Shown piece by piece: positions 16,860 through 26,413 of a DNA stretch of 64,000 nucleotides. The first letter of the stretch is position 1, and the number at the start of each line of letters is the position of its first letter. The DNA comes from an uncultured Flavobacteriales bacterium (GTDB lineage: Bacteria; Bacteroidota; Bacteroidia; Flavobacteriales_G; Salibacteraceae): the NCBI GenBank assembly GCA_937121175.1, contig CAKZKD010000002.1, positions 1-64,000 of the forward strand, read 5' to 3'. A program made the position numbers and the translations under genes. Under the pieces are notes generated by a model, which saw only the letters and a program-made list of their open reading frames with translations, did no database searches and was not told the origin of the DNA.

Positions 16860-18285
16860 CTTTCTGTTTTTTCCAAAAAATTAAAAACTTGAACTTCTTA
16901 AAAAAGCGCGTGTAGAATTCCGCATTGAGTATTGACGAATCTGTAGTTGCTTTATACGTTAGAAACACCCCTATTGGTGTAAGAACAAAGCTAGAGAGCC
17001 ACATTCCTGTCCAAACAGGAATGTCTCCAGTTTTGGCCATTTTTTCACCTGTAAGCGATGTGATGTGAAACAGTAAAAAGAATAAAATTGAAATGACGAC
17101 AGGCATCCCAAGTCCTCCTTTTCTGATAATTGCTCCAAGTGGAGCTCCTATAAAAAATAGAATTAAACAGGCAATCGAAAGCGTGAATTTACGGTGTACT
17201 TCTATGTAATGACTTCGTATATATCGTTTTCGGTTATTGATGTCATTGCCAGAACCCGTTGCGTAAGAATTGGATGCTCTAGCAAGATTAACCGCAAGGT
17301 TCAGGTATTTTAATTTTTCTGTTTTCTCTAGACTTCCAAACCAATTATTATCTACATCTAACGCATTACTATCAATTGGTGCTGTTGCTAAATCTACTGT
17401 ATCTTCAATTAAGTACACGTCTTGATTCATCCGTTTTGTAAAAAGCTCGACCCTGCTACTATACCGCGTTTCAACCGTATCAATTTGATGTATAATTTCA
17501 AGAAAATTCATCATTCGGAAGTTATTCGCGAATAATTCTTCATCGCTTCGCTGCAGTTTAAAACCAGACATATCAAATGTGATGGTTTTCTCATCAAATC
17601 GTTGCCGAAGCAAGGGGTACTTTGCACCTTCCATATCCTCATACAGAAATCCATTTTCTAAATTAAAGCTCAATCCCATTTGGTCAGAAGTCAAGTCCAT
17701 TCTACCTCGTTCAGCTCTAATTATTGTTCGATTTCCTTTCTTCTTCGTGTGGTCGTAAATAAAAACTTCTTCGAGTTCTTCGGTTTCTTCGTTTCGGTTT
17801 TTAACCCGAATTACAAAACCCTCTAAGTCCTTATAATAAACATTGTCCTTGATATCTAAGGCTGGCTTTTTCTTCCGAACATCATACAATATCGAGGCAA
17901 ATTTTTGATTTGCTTTTGGCCAAATAGAGTTTGAAAACACAAATGCACCTGAACTCAAAAGAATCATGAATACTATCAGTGGATTCATAATTCGCAGAAG
18001 ACTCATTCCGGCACTCTTTAAAGCTACGAGTTCGTATTGCTCTCCGAGGTTTCCAAAGGTCATTATGGATGATAGTAATACGGCTAGTGGAAGGGCCAAA
18101 GGAACAAACGTTGCCGAGGCATAAATAAGCAGCTCCACTATTATTTCAAATGGAAGTCCTTTGCCCACCATTTCATCGATATACACCCACAAAAACTGCA
18201 TGATGAGTATAAACAACGTAATGAAAAACGTACTGATAAAAGGACCAGTAAACGATTTAAAAATTAAGATGTGTAGTTTTTTCAA
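16843..18285 (-). CDS. LptF/LptG family LPS-export permease
   Basis: This permease has about 480 residues: three N-terminal TM helices (start 'LKKLHILIFKSFTGPF'), a long periplasmic jellyroll domain (about 95-370) and three C-terminal TM helices around 'IACLILFFIGAPLGAIIRKGGLG', the YjgP/YjgQ signature. It works with LptB to pull lipopolysaccharide from the inner membrane. The frame is open to a TTG at 18309, but that codon overlaps a TAnnTTTG promoter box. The TTG at 18285 ('MKKLHIL') is the better start. The start codon remains uncertain because both are TTG. Confidence 0.88.
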   Translation of the reverse strand: MKKLHILIFKSFTGPFISTFFITLFILIMQFLWVYIDEMVGKGLPFEIIVELLIYASATFVPLALPLAVLLSSIMTFGNLGEQYELVALKSAGMSLLRIMNPLIVFMILLSSGAFVFSNSIWPKANQKFASILYDVRKKKPALDIKDNVYYKDLEGFVIRVKNRNEETEELEEVFIYDHTKKKGNRTIIRAERGRMDLTSDQMGLSFNLENGFLYEDMEGAKYPLLRQRFDEKTITFDMSGFKLQRSDEELFANNFRMMNFLEIIHQIDTVETRYSSRVELFTKRMNQDVYLIEDTVDLATAPIDSNALDVDNNWFGSLEKTEKLKYLNLAVNLARASNSYATGSGNDINNRKRYIRSHYIEVHRKFTLSIACLILFFIGAPLGAIIRKGGLGMPVVISILFFLLFHITSLTGEKMAKTGDIPVWTGMWLSSFVLTPIGVFLTYKATTDSSILNAEFYTRFFKKFKFLIFWKKQKDGNKT

Positions 18286-18306
18286 TCTTAAGAATTCAAG
18301 CTGCGG

Positions 18307-18314
18307 CAAATATA
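18307..18314 (-). promoter_or_regulatory. -7 element (TATATTTG) of the LptF/G-GT4 operon
   Basis: TATATTTG on the minus strand fits TAnnTTTG. A TTG at 18343-18341 lies 26 nt further upstream, a little longer than usual spacing. Transcription from here would exclude the TTG at 18309 as a start codon. Confidence 0.45.
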
Positions 18315-18340
18315 GACTCTAGCGGTTGTATGAATGATTT

Positions 18341-18385
18341 CAAAAAACAAAACCTTTTCCCGAACGAACGGAAAAAGGTTTTTTT
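18341..18385. terminator. Hairpin terminator after the START-like gene
   Basis: The arms AACCTTTTCC (18351-18360) and 18370-18380 pair with one bulged A and a 9-nt loop. T-rich tracts flank both sides, so it can stop transcription from either direction, mainly that of the minus-strand gene ending at 18409. Confidence 0.7.
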
Positions 18386-18408
18386 AGTATCAATTCGAGA
18401 TTGAGTTG

Positions 18409-18789
18409 TTATGAACCCAAAATCATTTTCAATTTACCGATTTGTTTCTCCCAAAGTTGTTTGCTTTCTTCAACCTCATCGTCATCTACATGATCGATTA
18501 CCAATAAAGCCACATCTCCAGTTAATGCATCAATTTTAATTCTAAACTCAAAGTAGGTATCGTCTTCATCATCATCCATCCAATGAAAGCGAACAAACTC
18601 GTGATCTCGTTTTCCGAGAAGCTTGGCGTCTTCGCCCATTCCTTCCCAAACAAACGTGTATATGTCTTCGTTGAGCTTAACATTGTCAGCAAACCACTCC
18701 GCTAACCCACCTGGTGTAACCAACCGATTATATAAAATTCCCGGCGCGGAACGAACTGCAAATTCTAGCTCTATTTTTTCTTTAGCCAT
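18409..18789 (-). CDS. START-like/AHSA1-type domain protein
   Basis: The 126-residue single-domain acidic cytoplasmic protein starts 'MAKEKIELEFAVRSAPGILYNRLVTPGGLAEWFAD', the beginning of the Bacteroidota START-like family (a helix-grip fold related to AHSA1). It ends with a long helix ('VEESKQLWEKQIGKL'). The fold binds hydrophobic ligands in other families; the ligand here is unknown. The gene is monocistronic, followed by a terminator, and lies downstream of the M16 peptidase gene by 75 bases. Confidence 0.85.
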   Translation of the reverse strand: MAKEKIELEFAVRSAPGILYNRLVTPGGLAEWFADNVKLNEDIYTFVWEGMGEDAKLLGKRDHEFVRFHWMDDDEDDTYFEFRIKIDALTGDVALLVIDHVDDDEVEESKQLWEKQIGKLKMILGS

Positions 18790-18864
18790 TTCTTTTTCAA
18801 TTATTTAGCTGCCAAGCAACTGCGGTGCAATATATACAAAAACTTCAATTTTCAACACAGTTAC

Positions 18865-21813
18865 TTAATATCCAAATAATTCCTCTAAAGAAATTTCGGT
18901 AATTGTACCGTATTTCTTCAGCGATTCCATGTCAATATCCTCTTTATTCCCCATAACCATGTAAGTATAGGTATTGCCCGTTATGTGATTTTTAAAGAAC
19001 TCTTCCAAATTACTCTTATTCGCTGTTTGCAAGTAATCGTACACATCCTTCCTATTATCGTAGTTGATACCACGCTTAAGGTTTGTGAGGTAGAAGAAGT
19101 ACTTCTGATCTTTAATTTTTCGATCGCTGGCAATACGCTTCAGAATGCCTTCTCTTGCTGCTTCTATCTGATTTTCGATAACTGGCATTTCAGTTAAAAG
19201 ACCCATTGCAGATTCTAATGCCATGTTCAGCTTATCGGGCTGAGTGCCAATATACCCTCTAAAATAATGCGACTTATCGGCATCGCTCGGCGTGTCAAAT
19301 CTACAATATGCAGTGTATGCCAACCCTTTTGCTTCGCGTATTTCTTGGAAAAACACTGAGCTCAATCCACCCCCATAATAGGAATTAAACCAGCTTGCAA
19401 CAGGCATTAATTCTTTGTTGAATTTTTGCTCTTTACTCACAAACAACAAATCGGTTTGCACTTGTTTTCTATTCACGAAATAGATTTTGTTCTCATTCGT
19501 TTCTTGCTCAACCAAAGGAATTGATGCAGGAATCGGTTGAAGTGTTTCCATTTTTGGGTGTTGCGCCTCCAACTTTGTTTGAATTGCTGCCATTTCGTCG
19601 TTTCCGTAATAAAACACGCGGTGTTCCAAACCAGTAATAGCCGCAACTTTATCCGTAAGCACTTTTGGGTCAAGGGACAATAATTCTGCTTCAGGGATAA
19701 TATTTGTATTCGGGTTTAGCTTCCCATATTTTGCATACGCCGGTAAAAACCGATATTGAATGGCCCCTTTTTCGTGCTTGGCATCTTCCCTTTTCTTTAA
19801 TTCTCCAGCCGCAAATTTCTTATATGCTTCGGCATCAGGTTTAGCATCCGCCAAAATATGTTCTAGTAATTCTATGCCTTTATCGGTAGATTTTTTCAAT
19901 CCACCCATTACCACATACGTACGCTCTGCTCCTGGGTAGGCCGCAAAATCTAAACCGTGCTTATACAGTTCCTGTTGTAATTCTGAAGCACTATACTTCG
20001 ATGTACCTATAAATGGTAAATACTCGAATGCCAAGGCTGCTTCCTTATCATGATTGGTTCCCATTTCTATGATGTACAATAAATTGAACAACTCGCTGTC
20101 TTCATTTTTTATGTAATCAAAGGGAACATTTCCGTGAATGGTTCCGCTTTTTATATCCTTTTCAAAATCTACGAAAACTGGTTTTAAATCAGGAGAAGAT
20201 TTTGCTTTAAAGTCAGCCAAATATGCCGAAACGGTATCGGTATTCATATCAATAGGTGTAATTTCTGGCTTTTCTACCTTCACGATACTCGTATCATCGC
20301 CTAAGTTTTTACGAATAAGCGCGTAGTTATTTTGGAACTTTTCATTCGCAAACTGAATTAACCCTTCTTTAGAGATAGTGTCTAATCGATTCAAGCGACC
20401 TACCTGTTGGTCCCAAGGAATATCACCGATAAAGGCATCAAGAAGTTTATAGGTTCTCCAATTAGATTCGTTACTTTGAATTTCATTCTTACGCAAATTG
20501 TTAACGATAGCATTGAACGTTTCGTCATCAAAGTCACCGGCTTTTACCTTTTCAATTTCACCAACGAGCAATTGCTCCGCTTCATCCATAGACTGACCTT
20601 CGCGCAATGTTGCTTTGATAGTGAGGTTACCATAATCATTCATAAATCCGGCACTGGCACGCGCATCCAGTATTTTTTGCTCTTGTACCAAGTTCAAGTC
20701 AATCAATCCGGCTTTTCCATTACTTAGCAAATTTGCCATCAATTCGCCGTAATCGGCATCCATCGATTTTTTACCGTCTAATCTGTAGGCAAGGGTTACA
20801 AATTCTTTGTCTGTTCCAAAAACGTCAACTTTAATCGGCGCTTGAATTGGATTCAATTTGCCAAATGTTGGATGCTTTAAATCGGTTGAGGCTTTTAAAT
20901 CTCCCCAGTGCTTTTTGAATAACTCAACCGTTTTTTCATAATCAACATCCCCACTCAAACAAACCGCAATATTATTGGGCACGTAATATTTTTCTTTATA
21001 CGCTCTGATGTTTTTCATGGATGGATTCTTCAAATGCTCCGCTTCGCCAATAGTAGTTTGGTCGCCATACGGATGACCAGCAAATAAGGCCTTCATCATA
21101 GCCGAATATGCTTTTCTTGAATCGGAATCTTGTCCCCGATTAAATTCTTCATACACGGTTTCTAGTTCGGTATGGAATAACCTTAATACGAGGTTCCCAA
21201 AACGTTCGCGCTCCAACATCACCCATTTTTCCATTTCATTGGCCGGAATTACGTTCATGTATGCTGTTACTTCGTTACTGGTAAAAGCGTTGGTGTATTT
21301 GCCACCAATAGAGCTTATCGCTTTATCAAATTCGTTTGGTGATGCGTGCTTTGCCGCTTCAAAAGAAAGGCTATCTATGGTTTTATAGATTGCCTTTTTT
21401 CCTTCGGCAGACGGTTCGTTTTTATGTTGCTCATACAATTCTTCAATTTGAGCTAGCAATTCTTTCTCTTTTTCCCAATTAACGGTGCCTAATTTTGGAG
21501 TGCCCTTAAACATTAAATGCTCTAGGTAATGTGCCAAACCTGTATTGTCTGACGGGTCATAGGTACTACCTGCCTTTACCGCGATAAATGACATAAAAGT
21601 AGGTTCGTTCGTGTTTTGACTTAAGTACAATTCCAAACCGTTTTCGAGCTTGTAAATACGCACTTTCATAGGGTCGTTTTCTACAAAGCTGTAACTGTTT
21701 CCGCTGTTATCTTTAGCTGTCTTCATACCAGAATCTGAGTTTTGTTTTTTTGATGGACTACACGCCGTAAGTACAAAAGCAAACAGTACTACCCAAGTGT
21801 TTAAAATTTTCAT
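18865..21813 (-). CDS. M16-family zinc peptidase lipoprotein
   Basis: The 982-residue lipoprotein (lipobox Cys18, 'VLTAC') contains two M16 (insulinase/pitrilysin) units. The first carries the active inverted zinc site HYLEH (His95, Glu98, His99) with the downstream Glu in 'ETVYEEFNRG'. The second half (about 520-982) lacks that site, as expected for the inactive clamshell half. It probably degrades peptides in the periplasm or at the outer membrane. Length is normal for two-unit M16 proteins. The start is a good ATG with a signal peptide. Confidence 0.92.
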   Translation of the reverse strand: MKILNTWVVLFAFVLTACSPSKKQNSDSGMKTAKDNSGNSYSFVENDPMKVRIYKLENGLELYLSQNTNEPTFMSFIAVKAGSTYDPSDNTGLAHYLEHLMFKGTPKLGTVNWEKEKELLAQIEELYEQHKNEPSAEGKKAIYKTIDSLSFEAAKHASPNEFDKAISSIGGKYTNAFTSNEVTAYMNVIPANEMEKWVMLERERFGNLVLRLFHTELETVYEEFNRGQDSDSRKAYSAMMKALFAGHPYGDQTTIGEAEHLKNPSMKNIRAYKEKYYVPNNIAVCLSGDVDYEKTVELFKKHWGDLKASTDLKHPTFGKLNPIQAPIKVDVFGTDKEFVTLAYRLDGKKSMDADYGELMANLLSNGKAGLIDLNLVQEQKILDARASAGFMNDYGNLTIKATLREGQSMDEAEQLLVGEIEKVKAGDFDDETFNAIVNNLRKNEIQSNESNWRTYKLLDAFIGDIPWDQQVGRLNRLDTISKEGLIQFANEKFQNNYALIRKNLGDDTSIVKVEKPEITPIDMNTDTVSAYLADFKAKSSPDLKPVFVDFEKDIKSGTIHGNVPFDYIKNEDSELFNLLYIIEMGTNHDKEAALAFEYLPFIGTSKYSASELQQELYKHGLDFAAYPGAERTYVVMGGLKKSTDKGIELLEHILADAKPDAEAYKKFAAGELKKREDAKHEKGAIQYRFLPAYAKYGKLNPNTNIIPEAELLSLDPKVLTDKVAAITGLEHRVFYYGNDEMAAIQTKLEAQHPKMETLQPIPASIPLVEQETNENKIYFVNRKQVQTDLLFVSKEQKFNKELMPVASWFNSYYGGGLSSVFFQEIREAKGLAYTAYCRFDTPSDADKSHYFRGYIGTQPDKLNMALESAMGLLTEMPVIENQIEAAREGILKRIASDRKIKDQKYFFYLTNLKRGINYDNRKDVYDYLQTANKSNLEEFFKNHITGNTYTYMVMGNKEDIDMESLKKYGTITEISLEELFGY

Positions 21814-21872
21814 ATTAATTGTTTTTAATTATTACTGGATGGCAGTGGATTAAAGCCATTCTCACAAGAAAA

Positions 21873-23516
21873 TTAGTCTTGCATTGATTTTTCAAAGAAA
21901 GCAAAACCATTCTTACTGTACAATAGCGAAAAGTGAGTGTTTTTTTCTGCAAACTCTTCAGCAGATGTAATTTTTAGGACACAATAAACCGGCTTGTCTG
22001 TTTCACCATTTATCAACCATTCATAATCGGAATGTTGAGCATTTGTGGGTTTCTTTTTGTCGGTATAAAACAAATGCGCGTAACTTTTAAAGCGAACAGG
22101 AACCACGTAACAATCTTCTCCTTGTTTCGATTCGTAAAACTCAATAGCAGCACGTTGTGTATAAGCTTCAATCTTGGGTACAAAGGCTACAAGTATGATT
22201 AGAAACGAAACCCCACTTAACGACATTAGACTGAGGTAATTTTTAAAGGATTTCTGAAAAAAGAACAGCGCCAAACCCATTGCAAATATCAACGGAAGTA
22301 TAAAATCAACTACTCCCCAGGAGTTTTCAGCCATGAAATTAGCCTTAGCAAAGTCATCATCAATCCAAGTGGCATTCCTCAATAGTTCAATATTGTTACC
22401 TAAATAAGGCAGCGTGAAAAAAGCAACCAACAAAACTCCACCAATTACTCCAATTCCAATTTTCTGGAGCGTGTCTGTGGTACTTTCAACCTCAAACTTT
22501 CGGGACAAAAAGTTTGCAGCAAAAAAGCTAAGTGGAAAATAACAAAGACTAGAGTAATGAATGATTTTGGTATTAACGGCCGAAAAAAGCAGCAACACAA
22601 GAACCAATAGCAGTAATTGAATTTTGTGAAAATCAATTAATGCATCAGTTTTTTGATTGTTTTTGAACCCTCCCAAAGCAAATATTGACATAGGGAAACA
22701 CCCGATCAACAACACTACAAAATGGTAGTAAAACGGCCCACCATGACCAGCGTCTTGAGTCTGCAAAAGTCGAATTTGGTATTCTATAAAATCTTGAATA
22801 ATATAACCCCGGCCATATACCCATTCTACAAAAAACCATAGCCCACCGATGAATATTAAACTGGTAAGAAAGGCTAGTATTTGCTTTAGGGTTATGGCCA
22901 CTTTGAACTTTTTCCAGAGCAGAAAAACCCCATAAACCATTAAAAGTACTAATAATGCAACGGGGCCTTTGGTCATAATGCCCAGTCCGATGGAAGTCCC
23001 GGCGAGGAGTGCCCATTTTATTCTACTGCTTCCGTCCGACGATAACGAATTCCAAGTGGAATAAACTCCGAAGAATATAAAGAGGTTGAACCATGGGTCG
23101 ATTATGCCACTCTTAAAATACATCAAGGGTAACAATGAAGTGCTATAAGCGAAGGCCCAAATCCAGCCAAACGTATTACTGAAATTTTTTCGACCAATAG
23201 AGAATAGAAGAATTGCCGTTATTACACCAGCAATTGCATTCGGAAATCTTGCGGAAAATTCGTTGATTCCAAATAATTTCATTGCAATTACTTGCAGCCA
23301 AAAAAACAAAGGTGGCTTTTCCCAAAATGGTTCGTAATTGATTTGAACCACGGAATAATTACCCGTAATAATCATTTCGCGAGCCGCTTCCGCAAAATTT
23401 ATTTCATCCCAATCGAAAAGGTGACTTTGTCCATTGAAACTGGCAAAAACAACCAAGGTCACTAGCCCGATAAGGCCGACGCTTTGCCAATAGGATAGTT
23501 CCTCAAACCGTCTCAT
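21873..23516 (-). CDS. GT39-type polyprenol-sugar transferase (ArnT-like)
   Basis: This 547-residue GT-C membrane enzyme has a first loop with 'FDWDEINFAEAAREM' (Asp37-Glu38, the catalytic acidic pair) and then 'EKPPLFFWLQ', both typical of ArnT/PMT relatives. About 11 TM helices follow, with a soluble C-terminus from about residue 455. It transfers a sugar from undecaprenyl-phosphate-sugar to lipid A or another envelope acceptor on the periplasmic side. The start overlaps the PAP2 gene by 4 bases, so the two are coupled. A GT39 with a PAP2 phosphatase fits lipid-linked sugar metabolism. Confidence 0.88.
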   Translation of the reverse strand: MRRFEELSYWQSVGLIGLVTLVVFASFNGQSHLFDWDEINFAEAAREMIITGNYSVVQINYEPFWEKPPLFFWLQVIAMKLFGINEFSARFPNAIAGVITAILLFSIGRKNFSNTFGWIWAFAYSTSLLPLMYFKSGIIDPWFNLFIFFGVYSTWNSLSSDGSSRIKWALLAGTSIGLGIMTKGPVALLVLLMVYGVFLLWKKFKVAITLKQILAFLTSLIFIGGLWFFVEWVYGRGYIIQDFIEYQIRLLQTQDAGHGGPFYYHFVVLLIGCFPMSIFALGGFKNNQKTDALIDFHKIQLLLLVLVLLLFSAVNTKIIHYSSLCYFPLSFFAANFLSRKFEVESTTDTLQKIGIGVIGGVLLVAFFTLPYLGNNIELLRNATWIDDDFAKANFMAENSWGVVDFILPLIFAMGLALFFFQKSFKNYLSLMSLSGVSFLIILVAFVPKIEAYTQRAAIEFYESKQGEDCYVVPVRFKSYAHLFYTDKKKPTNAQHSDYEWLINGETDKPVYCVLKITSAEEFAEKNTHFSLLYSKNGFAFFEKSMQD

Positions 23517-24163
23517 CTTCTCAATAAGCTTTTAGAAAACCAGCTCTTTTCATTGATGTTCAAAAACGCAAAAACAACCAATGCCCAAAAAGTTCCCATT
23601 AAAGAGCCTGCATATATATCAATGAAAAAATGCTCAGACAAATACACTCTACTGTATCCTGCTAACAAAGCAACCATAGCGAAAGCAAAAGTCAGTTTAG
23701 TGTTTCTGGCCAAGAGTAAAAGTGAAACATAAACTGCAAAAGCAGTTGTAGTGTGGCCAGATGGAAAACTGTTGTGTATATTAAGATCCATTCCTTCTAT
23801 GGTTTGAATGGAGTTTTCGGAGAAGTATTTGAAGTGGAACGAAGGCCGATTTACTTCATCAAATACATAATTTTTTAATAATTGTGTAGCTCCACCAGCA
23901 AGGATGGAGGTCAATGCAACCTGAATCGCCATTTTATAATTCGAAAAAAGCGCAATAAAAACTAAAACTACCGGGATCAGCCCATCGCCTAAATAGGTTA
24001 TCGTTTGAAAGAAATGATGAAATGGAGTATAGAAAAACTGATTCAGAATTAGGTGAGAATCTTCTCTTGAATACGACAATAAGAATATTCCGCCCAACAG
24101 CAAAAACAAGCTGTATAGCACATAAAATGGTAAATATTCCTTGCGATAAAGCGCCTGTTTCAC
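23513..24163 (-). CDS. PAP2-family membrane phosphatase
   Basis: This 216-residue membrane protein has five or six TM helices and the three-part acid-phosphatase signature: a Lys...Arg-Pro element ('KNYVFDEVNRP', about 97-107), PSGH (134-137) and 'SRVYLSEHFFID' with Arg172, His178 and Asp182. It dephosphorylates lipid phosphates such as undecaprenyl diphosphate or phosphatidylglycerol phosphate. It is the first gene of the unit with the GT39-type transferase downstream. It is divergent from a tRNA gene. Confidence 0.9.
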   Translation of the reverse strand: MKQALYRKEYLPFYVLYSLFLLLGGIFLLSYSREDSHLILNQFFYTPFHHFFQTITYLGDGLIPVVLVFIALFSNYKMAIQVALTSILAGGATQLLKNYVFDEVNRPSFHFKYFSENSIQTIEGMDLNIHNSFPSGHTTTAFAVYVSLLLLARNTKLTFAFAMVALLAGYSRVYLSEHFFIDIYAGSLMGTFWALVVFAFLNINEKSWFSKSLLRR

Positions 24164-24233
24164 AAAAGCGAAAATACACTAATTCGCCTTTTTTTATCGC
24201 CGAAAAGAATAGACCTAGAAATACCAAAAAATA

Positions 24234-24241
24234 TATATTTG
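24234..24241 (+). promoter_or_regulatory. -7 element (TATATTTG) of tRNA-Met
   Basis: TATATTTG fits TAnnTTTG exactly and lies 12 nt before the tRNA 5' end, a natural distance for a tRNA transcript. No clear TTG is seen at the -33 position. Confidence 0.5.
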
Positions 24242-24253
24242 CAGCCCTCAAAC

Positions 24254-24327
24254 GGCGAGGTAGCTCAGTTGGTTAGAGCGTCGGATTCATAACCCGGAGG
24301 TCGAGAGTTCAAATCTCTCTCTCGCTA
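24254..24327 (+). tRNA. tRNA-Met (anticodon CAT), elongator-like
   Basis: The 74-nt cloverleaf has acceptor GGCGAGG/TCTCGCT (with G-T wobbles at both ends), D arm GCTC-GAGC, anticodon loop TTCATAA (anticodon CAT), T arm GAGAG-TTCAAAT-CTCTC. The D-arm pair C11-G24 is elongator-like, not initiator-like. The A5-U68 pair resembles elongator Met and not Ile2. The anticodon stem has an A31-C39 mismatch. CCA is not encoded. Confidence 0.93.
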
Positions 24328-24333
24328 CAATTG

Positions 24334-24360
24334 AAAGGCCGCAGTTATTGCGGCCTTTTT
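24334..24360 (+). terminator. tRNA-Met terminator overlapping the next gene's stop
   Basis: The stem GGCCGC/GCGGCC with a 7-nt loop is followed by TTTTTG and more T. It lies 7 bases after the tRNA. On the other strand its sequence encodes the last codons and stop of the convergent membrane-protein gene (24345). Confidence 0.75.
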
Positions 24361-25661
24361 GTTTTTTCAATCAACTTATCTACACGTAAAAAAACATCCC
24401 AGTATCTCTCTTTTGTCATCTCCGACCAATGAATTTCGTAATAACGGTATTGAAAGGTTTGAATTTGACAAACGATTATTAGTACAGTTAAAATGGAAAT
24501 TATTGTCGCTCCTAGTTTTCTTGAACTTTGTTGCAAAGCAGTGCCTAAAACCAAACCAAAAACGGGAATAAACTCTACCATAACTCTTGAGGAAAAACTA
24601 CCACCATAAAACCAACACCACCAAGATGAAAAAACATAAATAAGGATTGAAAAAGCCCCTAATACCATATAAAATCGAAATCTATTGATCTTGAATATGG
24701 CAATTAGGCCAAGCATTGCCACAAAAAATATTGGCGTGTAAACAAACAGCCCTTTTTGATAACTGAACAAGAAATTGAAAATTTCCGGACTCAAAAAATT
24801 AAAGCCTTCTTCTTTATACGAGTAAACAAGAAATGAACCTGTTTGAATTTTATAAATAAGAAGCTGGATGCTCACAATTGAACTAAATAGTAAAAGGGCT
24901 AGGCCTAGTGATTTGTAATTGTGAAAGGCTTTTATTATCCAATCCTTAAATTGTCTAAAGTCCTTAGTTAAAAAGGGAAGAAAGAACAGCACTAAACCAT
25001 TAACAGGCCTTATCAAAACAATTAACCCAAGTGACATGGATAACAAAAACAAATGACTTGTTTTTGAACTTTCAATGTGTCTTTTGGAATAATACAAAAA
25101 AGCGGAAACCCAAGCGAAAGAATAAACGTGTGACATCCCTAGTTCTCCAACGGTGTAATAGAACAGATTAGACCCAAATAAAAATGACACTAAAACGATA
25201 GAGATAATCGATTCAGAAATGCTAAATTGACGCAAAAGACCTCGCATAAAAAACAAGCCTAGAATAACATAGAACAAAGCAGCAATCGTTTGAAAAACCA
25301 TATACAAGTAGGAGTAGCCATCTTGTTCAAATCCAAAAAATGGGCTAACAAAATGAGCTATCACGAAGAATGGGCTGCAGACTAACGCAGTTCCACAATA
25401 GTATTTATTAATGTACTTGTGGTTATGTAATTCTCGGTAATCATAAGCAGGGTGTCCGATATAATACTTTTCTTTTTCGATGTAATCAAAAAAGCCAAAA
25501 TTCAAATCTTCATAAACAAAAACCGCTGGCAAATAGGCGTAATATCCTTTAGCGTCTGACTCCTGAAAATCCTTCCAACTTTCTCCATACCAGTTTAAAT
25601 TTGAGGTAATAAACAACAAGGCAGTCGCAGAAAGTAATATTGACCAATGTGACATTTTCAC
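24345..25661 (-). CDS. Polytopic membrane protein, GT-C-like
   Basis: The 438-residue integral membrane protein has about ten TM helices. After helix 1 there is a soluble loop with 'ESDAKGYYAYLPAVFVYEDL' and then 'GHPAYDYRELHNHKYINKYYCGT'. This acidic first loop followed by 'YYAYLP' resembles GT-C glycosyltransferases of Bacteroidota that are only annotated as membrane proteins. No catalytic residues can be assigned with confidence. The gene stands alone, just downstream of the two-component genes on the same strand. Its stop codon lies inside the tRNA-Met terminator hairpin. Confidence 0.75.
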   Translation of the reverse strand: MKMSHWSILLSATALLFITSNLNWYGESWKDFQESDAKGYYAYLPAVFVYEDLNFGFFDYIEKEKYYIGHPAYDYRELHNHKYINKYYCGTALVCSPFFVIAHFVSPFFGFEQDGYSYLYMVFQTIAALFYVILGLFFMRGLLRQFSISESIISIVLVSFLFGSNLFYYTVGELGMSHVYSFAWVSAFLYYSKRHIESSKTSHLFLLSMSLGLIVLIRPVNGLVLFFLPFLTKDFRQFKDWIIKAFHNYKSLGLALLLFSSIVSIQLLIYKIQTGSFLVYSYKEEGFNFLSPEIFNFLFSYQKGLFVYTPIFFVAMLGLIAIFKINRFRFYMVLGAFSILIYVFSSWWCWFYGGSFSSRVMVEFIPVFGLVLGTALQQSSRKLGATIISILTVLIIVCQIQTFQYRYYEIHWSEMTKERYWDVFLRVDKLIEKTKRPQ

Positions 25662-25681
25662 TAGTCAATAATACTGAATTG

Positions 25682-26413
25682 CTACAAACTCATCATTTCT
25701 TTTAGCTTGGAAGCTTGCCGGCGCGAGATTTCAATTTTATCTCCAGTTTTCAGTTCCACTTGCATTCCTCCGTTAAACCAAGGCTCAATTTTTTGAATCC
25801 ATTTTAGATTAATGATAAATTTCCGATTCACCCTAAAAAATTCCTTGTCGTTTAAGCGTTTATCCAAATTGTTTAGCGATTTCAGGATTAAAGGTTTATT
25901 TCCGTTGAAAAACACCTTTACGTAATTTCCTACACTTTCGAACTTTTCTACGTCACGCAAATGCACAAACCAACAGCGTTCTCCGTCTTTTAGGAACACC
26001 TGGTCACTACCAGAAAGTGTCTCTCCGTCTGCGTTTTTCAGCTGCTTCTTTTCTTCAGTAATTACCTCAATGGCTTTGTTTACAGCAACGTTAAACCGTT
26101 CTTCTTCAACTGGCTTCAACACATAATCCATTGCGTTTACTTCAAATGCTTGAATTGCAAATTCGTCGTATGCCGTAACAAAAATTACATGTGGAACTTT
26201 TTCCAATTCCTCTAACAACTCAAATCCGTTTTTACCGGGCATTTGAATGTCAAGAAATAGCAAATCGGGTTGCAATTCTTCAATTCCTTTTATCGCTTCT
26301 TCTGGATTACCAAAATCTGCTACTACCTCCAAATTCGGAAAGTGTTCTATCAGAGAAAGCAGTTCCTTTCTTCCTAATCTTTCATCATCTACTACAACCG
26401 TTTTAATTTTCAT
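25682..26413 (-). CDS. LytTR-family response regulator
   Basis: The 243-residue protein has an N-terminal receiver domain (Asp9, Asp10, phospho-acceptor Asp55 in 'LFLDIQMPG', Thr in 'FVTAYDE', Lys in 'VLKPVEEER') and a C-terminal LytTR DNA-binding domain (about 140-243, with 'FFRVNRKFIINL' and 'ISRRQASKLKEMM'). It regulates transcription after phosphorylation by the kinase encoded just upstream, whose stop overlaps its start by 11 bases. Targets are unknown; LytTR regulators often control envelope, adhesion or autolysis genes. Confidence 0.93.
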   Translation of the reverse strand: MKIKTVVVDDERLGRKELLSLIEHFPNLEVVADFGNPEEAIKGIEELQPDLLFLDIQMPGKNGFELLEELEKVPHVIFVTAYDEFAIQAFEVNAMDYVLKPVEEERFNVAVNKAIEVITEEKKQLKNADGETLSGSDQVFLKDGERCWFVHLRDVEKFESVGNYVKVFFNGNKPLILKSLNNLDKRLNDKEFFRVNRKFIINLKWIQKIEPWFNGGMQVELKTGDKIEISRRQASKLKEMMSL

